Source: Deltaproteobacteria bacterium
GTDB taxonomy: Bacteria; Desulfobacterota; Desulfobacteria; Desulfobacterales; Desulfobacteraceae
DNA: 12,315 nt
Assembly (NCBI GenBank): GCA_019314105.1
Contig: JAFCZY010000017.1
Span: 1-12,315, forward strand
Direction: 5' to 3'
Shown in pieces: positions 8,274-12,315 of the stretch (positions are counted from its first letter, which is position 1; every line of letters starts with the position of its first letter). A program made the translations under genes and the position numbers. Under the pieces are notes generated by a model, which ran no database searches, was not told where the DNA came from, and saw nothing but the letters and a program-made list of their open reading frames with translations.

Positions 8274-10634
8274 TTAAAAACTGGTATGGGCCGTTCTAAG
8301 TATAATCTCTTCCTGTAGAGCCACAGTAAGATCCACAAAATAATCAGAGTATCCCGCCACCCTGACAATCAGATCCTGATAGTTTTCCGGATACTTTTGA
8401 GCTTTTCGTAACGTTTCTTCTGACACCACATTAAACTGCACATGATGCCCATCCATTTTAAAATAGGATCGGATTAAATGTACCAGGGCCTGAAGTTCCT
8501 TTTTCTCTTTAAAAAAATCAGGCAGAAATTTTTGATTTAAGAGTGTCCCACCGGTTTTTAAATGATCGATCTTGGCTACAGATTTCAACACGGCTGTTGG
8601 ACCGCACCGATCCGCCCCCTGTACCGGAGATATTCCTTCGGAAAACGGCACGCCCTTTTTTCTTCCATCGGGCAATGCGCCGGTGATTTCACCAAAATAA
8701 ACATGACAGGTAGTGGACAAAAGATTAATCCGGTAAACCCCTCCCTTAGCGTTGGGTCTTTCGGTTACCAATCCATGGAAAACCTTAAATATTGTCTTTA
8801 ATATCTCATCTGCATAATCATTATCATTGCCATACTTGGGGGCCTGATCCAGCCGGTAAAGAAGAAAATCATTTTCCTCGAAATTCTTTTTCAGAGCATC
8901 CAACAGCTTTTCCATGGAGATATTCTCCTCATCATACACATTATATTTCAGTGATGAAAAGCAATCTGCAATGGTTCCCATGCCAACACCTTGAATGTAG
9001 GAGGTATTATATCTTGCACCGCCCTGGTTATAATCTTTTGCATTTTTAATACAGTCTTCAGTGACAAGAGAGAGCAGTGGAACGGGCATGTATTTTGCGT
9101 TAATCTGTTCAATAATATTGCTGCCCTTGATCTTGATATCGATAAAATGTTCCAGTTGGGTTTTATAGGCATCAAAAAGTTGCTCAAAGGTATCAAAGGT
9201 TTTCGGGTCTCCTGTTTTAAGACCGATCTGCTTTTTTGTTCTTGGATCAAGGCCATTGTGGAGGGTAATTTCCAGGATTTTAGGCAGATTAAAATAGCCA
9301 GTCAAAATATAGCATTCTTTTCCAAAGGCCCCTGCTTCTACGCAGCCCGAGGCACCGGCTTTTCTCGCATCTTCCACAGATTTGCCATGAAGGATCATCT
9401 CCTGGATAATGGCATCGGTATTAAACACTGATGGCTGGCCGAATCCCGTGGCAATAATTTTCAATGCCCGCTTGATAAACCGGTCCGGATTTTTCCGTGA
9501 TACCTGGATCATGGAACTGGGCTGCAGGAGCCTCATTTCCTCAATCACATCAAGGGTGAGGTAGGTCAATTCATTGACGCCATCCTGATTATCCTTTGTG
9601 ACGCCGCCAAGATTGATCAAGCAAAAATCAACATAGGTATTGCTTTCCTTTGCCGTTACGCCCACCTTTGGAGGGGCCGGATGATTATGGAACTTTATCC
9701 AGAAACAACACAGCAGTTCCTTTGCCGCTTCCCGGGTTAATGTTCCGTTTTCAATGTCTCTTTTATAGAAAGGATAAAAATTCTGATCAAACCTGCCCGG
9801 ATTGTAGGCATCCCAGGGGTTTAGTTCCGTGATGATCCCGACATGGAGGAACCAGTAGTACTGCAATGCCTCGTGAAACGTTTCAGGTTTATTGGCAGGT
9901 ACTCTCCGGCAGACACGGGCCATGTTTTCAAATTCTAATTTCTGTTTTGAATCCTTTTCACCTTTTGCCCTGAATTCCAGTTCATCTGCATGTCGGTTGG
10001 CAAAGGCAATCAAGGCATCTGCTGCAATATCAAAGGAGTTTAAAATTTCCTTTTTTTCAAGGGCATTTTTATCTTCAAAAAAATCAATGTTCTCAAGATA
10101 TTGTTCAATATCTGTTTTCAGATCATTGAATCCTTTTTGGTAAATCAACTCTCCTCCGGCGGTATGCCCCGGGGACCGCTGCTCCTGAAACTCGGTAAAA
10201 ATTCCGGCATTAAAAGAATCAATCCACTGATCCTCCATGGCAGCAAAAATCTTTTCCCTTATGGTCTTACCCTTCCAGAACGGGATAATCTTTTCTTTAT
10301 AAATTGCCGTTGTTTCCTCTGAAACTTTATAGGGTACTTTAAGTCTTGAGTCTAAAACCTCAAGATCTTCCAAAGAATGCAAGCAGATTTCAGGATATGT
10401 CGGAACTGCTTTGGGTTCGGGTCCCCGTTCTCCGACAATCAGTTCATTGGCATCAATAAATATTTTTTTATTTTCCAGCACATGTTTCAGGCATAATGCC
10501 CTTTGAACGGGGATAGATTCATTTATACTGACATGAGTTTTAAAAAAATCAGTAATAAGATTCGCCCTTTCATGGGAGACGGTCACCTCTTTTTCCCGAG
10601 TCTTTGTTCTTAAGTTTTTTATTCTTGAGTTCAT
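8274..10634 (-). CDS. hypD: Glycyl radical enzyme, trans-4-hydroxy-L-proline dehydratase type
   Basis: The predicted reaction is radical dehydration of trans-4-hydroxy-L-proline to (S)-pyrroline-5-carboxylate in the anaerobic cytoplasm. The 786-residue length matches HypD (about 789). The glycyl radical loop near the C-terminus reads RVAGYSD, with Gly761 as the radical site, and the thiyl cysteine lies in GCVE (Cys431, with base Glu433). Residues I recall as active-site positions in C. difficile HypD (H160, D278, C434, E436, Y450, F152, F340) have counterparts here at H157, D275, C431, E433, Y447, F149 and F337. Long blocks such as QRSPGHT, QPSS, GGARYNTSYIQGVG and DGRKKGVPFSEGISP also fit. 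The ATG lies 2 nt after the activase stop, with GGGGGA upstream, so translation is coupled. Choline, isethionate and glycerol lyases are less likely given the proline-pocket residues. Confidence 0.87.
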   Translation of the reverse strand: MNSRIKNLRTKTREKEVTVSHERANLITDFFKTHVSINESIPVQRALCLKHVLENKKIFIDANELIVGERGPEPKAVPTYPEICLHSLEDLEVLDSRLKVPYKVSEETTAIYKEKIIPFWKGKTIREKIFAAMEDQWIDSFNAGIFTEFQEQRSPGHTAGGELIYQKGFNDLKTDIEQYLENIDFFEDKNALEKKEILNSFDIAADALIAFANRHADELEFRAKGEKDSKQKLEFENMARVCRRVPANKPETFHEALQYYWFLHVGIITELNPWDAYNPGRFDQNFYPFYKRDIENGTLTREAAKELLCCFWIKFHNHPAPPKVGVTAKESNTYVDFCLINLGGVTKDNQDGVNELTYLTLDVIEEMRLLQPSSMIQVSRKNPDRFIKRALKIIATGFGQPSVFNTDAIIQEMILHGKSVEDARKAGASGCVEAGAFGKECYILTGYFNLPKILEITLHNGLDPRTKKQIGLKTGDPKTFDTFEQLFDAYKTQLEHFIDIKIKGSNIIEQINAKYMPVPLLSLVTEDCIKNAKDYNQGGARYNTSYIQGVGMGTIADCFSSLKYNVYDEENISMEKLLDALKKNFEENDFLLYRLDQAPKYGNDNDYADEILKTIFKVFHGLVTERPNAKGGVYRINLLSTTCHVYFGEITGALPDGRKKGVPFSEGISPVQGADRCGPTAVLKSVAKIDHLKTGGTLLNQKFLPDFFKEKKELQALVHLIRSYFKMDGHHVQFNVVSEETLRKAQKYPENYQDLIVRVAGYSDYFVDLTVALQEEIILRTAHTSF

Positions 10635-10636
10635 TT

Positions 10637-11392
10637 TTATCCCCCGATGGTTACACTGAATCCACTGGACTCAAATTGTTCTTTTACGTTTAAAACCTTT
10701 TTTTTGGAAGGCGGTTGTATGCCTTCCATATAATTTTTCATGCTCAATGATTGATACTTTCCTTCTCCTGCCCTATGAAACGGCAGGATATGAATATCCC
10801 GATAAATTGTATCTTCTTTTAAAAAAACAATTATCCTGTCAATATTTTCATCCTTATCTGTCATCTCCGGGATGAGGGGAAACCGCAATCTGACAGCAGC
10901 CGTTTGGTTTGACAATTGTTTTAAATTATCCAGTACACGCGCAACACTTTTCCCGGTATATTGTTTGTGTGCTTTTTCATCAATCAATTTAATATCATAA
11001 AGAATCAAATCTACTTTTTTAGCGACCTTTAAAAGAATCTTAGCATCACCATATCCTGAAGTATCCACACAGGTATGAATTTCTTTTTCCCGGCACTGAT
11101 CCAGAAGTCTGAATAATAGTTGAGGCTGACACAAGGGCTCTCCACCTGAAAAAGTAACGCCACCGCCTGAATCATCGTAGAAAATAAGATCTTTTTCAAT
11201 TTCTTCCATTAAACCGGCAGCAACCCTGTCCATATCTTCCCCGTTTGTTTTCAAGGGCTTTGCCTGACTTTCAGGGTTATGGCACCAGTGACAGGACAAA
11301 GGGCAGCCTTGAAAAAAAAGGGTGGTTCTTATTCCAGGACCATCATGAATGGAATATCTCTGGATTTTAAAAACATATGAATTTTCAAGCAT
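10637..11392 (-). CDS. Glycyl radical enzyme activating enzyme (radical SAM), compact form
   Basis: This enzyme generates the glycyl radical on its partner using S-adenosylmethionine and a [4Fe-4S] cluster. The cluster motif CxxxCxxC is at Cys30, Cys34 and Cys37 (GCPLSCHWC), preceded by the activase hallmark SIHDGPGIRTT (14-24). The SAM-binding GGE triad is at 83-85 (TFSGGEPL), and LYDIKLID (131-138) and HILPFHRAGEGKY (201-213) are typical. At 251 residues it is shorter than most activases of dehydratase-type glycyl radical enzymes (about 300). The region between HNPES (38-42) and LMEEIEKD (61-68) lacks the cysteine-rich ferredoxin-like insert, so it resembles pyruvate formate-lyase activase in layout. 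Direct adjacency and a 2-nt junction make the dehydratase its target. A GGAG box lies about 10 nt before the ATG. Confidence 0.9.
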   Translation of the reverse strand: MLENSYVFKIQRYSIHDGPGIRTTLFFQGCPLSCHWCHNPESQAKPLKTNGEDMDRVAAGLMEEIEKDLIFYDDSGGGVTFSGGEPLCQPQLLFRLLDQCREKEIHTCVDTSGYGDAKILLKVAKKVDLILYDIKLIDEKAHKQYTGKSVARVLDNLKQLSNQTAAVRLRFPLIPEMTDKDENIDRIIVFLKEDTIYRDIHILPFHRAGEGKYQSLSMKNYMEGIQPPSKKKVLNVKEQFESSGFSVTIGG

Positions 11393-11425
11393 TCAGATTT
11401 TTCTCCATCAAATCATTCTACAGGA

Positions 11426-11905
11426 TTAATATAAAAAAGTCCTTACCTGATCCAGCTCATTTTCTGAAAAAACCATGATTCCGGTTTGTTGTAAAATTGC
11501 AGTGGTTACGCCAAGACCCGGGATAAGATTAGAGACAAAATGACCGTCATAAATGTGATGCACACCGCAGGAAGGACTTTTTTCTTTCAATATGGCAATC
11601 TCAATGTTATATTTTTTTACCTTCCTCAGTACATATTCAGCACCTTTAATAAAAGGAAGTGTTACATCATTGCCCTCAATATCCATCACCTTTGCCTTCC
11701 CTTCTAAAACGTCCAGACCATTTCCATTCACAATTTGAGCCGGAAGCCTCGGGATTTTCAATCCGCCTGAAACTTCAGGACAGATGCTTACAAACAATCC
11801 TTTCCGGCTCCATTGGCGCAATAATTCATCCGTTAAAGGCACCTGTTTCCCGTCATATCTGACCCGATCTCCTGCCAGACAAGCGCTTATTAATATTTTT
11901 TTCAT
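11426..11905 (-). CDS. DUF523 family protein, TudS-like iron-sulfur fold
   Basis: This 159-residue soluble protein shows the three conserved cysteine motifs of DUF523: SACLAG (Cys9, followed by VRYDGK), CPEVSGGLKIPR (Cys42) and KEKSPSCG (Cys113). A characterised member, thiouracil desulfidase TudS, uses the three cysteines to hold a [4Fe-4S] cluster that removes sulfur from thiouracil. Whether this protein shares that activity is unknown. In most relatives I recall, the motif after CPE reads PRxPxE. Here the last residue is Gln57, a possible change at a functional site. It is the first gene of the minus-strand block, 33 nt before the activase. The start MKKILISAC is conserved, but no Shine-Dalgarno sequence precedes the ATG. 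Confidence 0.85.
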   Translation of the reverse strand: MKKILISACLAGDRVRYDGKQVPLTDELLRQWSRKGLFVSICPEVSGGLKIPRLPAQIVNGNGLDVLEGKAKVMDIEGNDVTLPFIKGAEYVLRKVKKYNIEIAILKEKSPSCGVHHIYDGHFVSNLIPGLGVTTAILQQTGIMVFSENELDQVRTFLY

Positions 11906-11910
11906 ACCAA

Positions 11911-11939
11911 AGCATATAGAATTATTCTAAATTTGTAAA
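11911..11939 (-). promoter_or_regulatory. Putative promoter of the DUF523-hypD block
   Basis: On the minus strand, TTTACA (11934-11939) and TATGCT (11911-11916) are spaced by 17 bp. They match the sigma70 consensus at five and four positions. The -10 box ends only 5 nt before the DUF523 ATG, so the transcript would have almost no leader. TAGAAT (11924-11929) is an alternative -10 that would leave about 12 nt. The spacer contains a perfect TAGAAT/ATTCTA inverted repeat (11917-11929). Confidence 0.35.
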
Positions 11940-11948
11940 AAATAATCA

Positions 11949-11978
11949 TTGACACACTCAAATTTTAATGTAATGAAT
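11949..11978 (+). promoter_or_regulatory. Putative promoter toward acyl-CoA dehydrogenase
   Basis: TTGACA (11949-11954) is an exact -35 consensus. The -10 is poor: ATGAAT (11973-11978) at 18-bp spacing is a three of six match, and TAATGA (11971-11976) at 16 bp is no better. The -10 area coincides with the inverted repeat at 11972-11989, as expected for a repressed promoter. Confidence 0.4.
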
Positions 11979-11989
11979 GGGTATTCATT
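11972..11989. promoter_or_regulatory. Perfect inverted repeat, candidate TetR-family operator
   Basis: AATGAAT (11972-11978) and ATTCATT (11983-11989) are exact reverse complements around GGGT. The core resembles the TGAATGA-type half sites of TetR-family fatty-acid degradation regulators such as Bacillus FadR. Its place over the presumed -10 of an acyl-CoA dehydrogenase promoter fits repression. The regulator is not in the window. Confidence 0.5.
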
Positions 11990-12211
11990 TTTTAAGGGAT
12001 AAAAATCTGATGGGATATTTTTGAATAGATGATATATAATAAACCTTATAACTTTCTATTTTTATTAACTAAAGTATTTAATAAAAAGAACGCTTCCATT
12101 CGTTTTGAAATAGATATCATCTACTTCATTTTAATGAGCATCAATTCATTATCTGGCAAACAAAAAGTTTAAATTAAAAATTTGTACCATAAATAGCAGG
12201 GGGGTTTTAAA

Positions 12212-12315
12212 ATGACACAAGTAATTACCGATCGCAGGGATATTGAATTTGTAATCCATGAGCAACTTGAAGCTGAAAATCTTTCCCAACTTCATGAAAA
12301 TTTTGCTGATTTTAA
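12212..12315 (+). CDS. Acyl-CoA dehydrogenase N-terminus (truncated by window end)
   Basis: The gene starts at the ATG at 12212, with a strong AGGGGGG box 7 nt upstream, and stays open to the end of the window (34 full codons). The visible N-terminus (TDRRDIEFVIHEQLEAENL, then HENFADF) matches the short helical leader domain found before the catalytic domains of many deltaproteobacterial acyl-CoA dehydrogenases (AcylCoA_DH_N type). Such enzymes oxidise acyl-CoA esters to enoyl-CoA with FAD and an electron-transfer flavoprotein. The catalytic part lies outside the window, so substrate class is unknown. A fatty-acid-type operator upstream supports the call. The identification comes from memory of related sequences. 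Confidence 0.6.
   Translation, partial: MTQVITDRRDIEFVIHEQLEAENLSQLHENFADF

Larger units (their letters stand above)
11906..12211. other. Divergent intergenic region between DUF523 and acyl-CoA dehydrogenase
   Basis: This 306-nt very AT-rich region contains no gene I can support. It holds candidate start signals for both directions (11911-11939 minus, 11949-11978 plus), a perfect 18-nt inverted repeat (11972-11989) and an isolated TATAAT at 12035-12040 without a good -35 partner. A looser repeat (TAATGA at 12132-12137, TCATTA at 12146-12151) is also present. If the plus-strand promoter at 11949 is used, the acyl-CoA dehydrogenase leader would be about 225 nt, unusually long. Confidence 0.6.

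Noticed and set aside
1..12315. CRISPR arrays, tRNA or rRNA genes, insertion sequences, integrases or defence genes
   Set aside because: I saw no regularly spaced repeats, no tRNA-like cloverleaf and no transposase or integrase motifs. The gene content is metabolic and transport throughout.

Overview
The window looks like a chromosomal segment of an anaerobic, moderately AT-rich, Gram-negative bacterium. Desulfobacterota (a Desulfobacteraceae-type sulfate reducer) is my best guess. The signs are an oxygen-sensitive glycyl radical enzyme with its radical SAM activase, a periplasmic peptide transporter with a Sec signal peptide, and an acyl-CoA dehydrogenase N-terminus of the kind common in that group. 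The taxon is an inference from gene style, not a proven assignment.

Layout: positions 217-1446 (+) encode argininosuccinate synthase (argG), preceded by a plausible sigma70 promoter and a good ribosome binding site. A GC-rich hairpin (1460-1484) separates it from a long convergent block. From 11905 down to 1496, ten genes lie on the minus strand with mostly short or overlapping junctions. In transcription order they are a DUF523 protein, a glycyl radical activase, a glycyl radical enzyme of the trans-4-hydroxy-L-proline dehydratase (HypD) type, a dipeptide-type solute-binding protein, permeases dppB and dppC, ATPases dppD and dppF, and the amino-acid exporter pair azlC and azlD. The only sizeable internal gap (about 170 nt) is between the glycyl radical enzyme and the binding protein, where a second promoter can be drawn. 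A roughly 306-nt intergenic region (11906-12211) separates DUF523 from a divergent, truncated acyl-CoA dehydrogenase gene. That region holds an exact TTGACA box and a perfect inverted repeat resembling TetR-type fatty-acid regulator operators.

How the genes may work together: the strongest reading is a peptide-to-hydroxyproline catabolic cluster. The Dpp system would import collagen-type di- or oligopeptides. After cytoplasmic hydrolysis by peptidases not encoded here, HypD, activated by its partner, would dehydrate trans-4-hydroxy-L-proline to pyrroline-5-carboxylate. AzlCD could export surplus amino acids released from the peptides. The HypD assignment rests on conservation of the residues I recall as active-site positions in the Clostridioides difficile enzyme. 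The peptide-uptake and export links are inferences from gene order. No pyrroline-5-carboxylate reductase or dehydrogenase is in the window.
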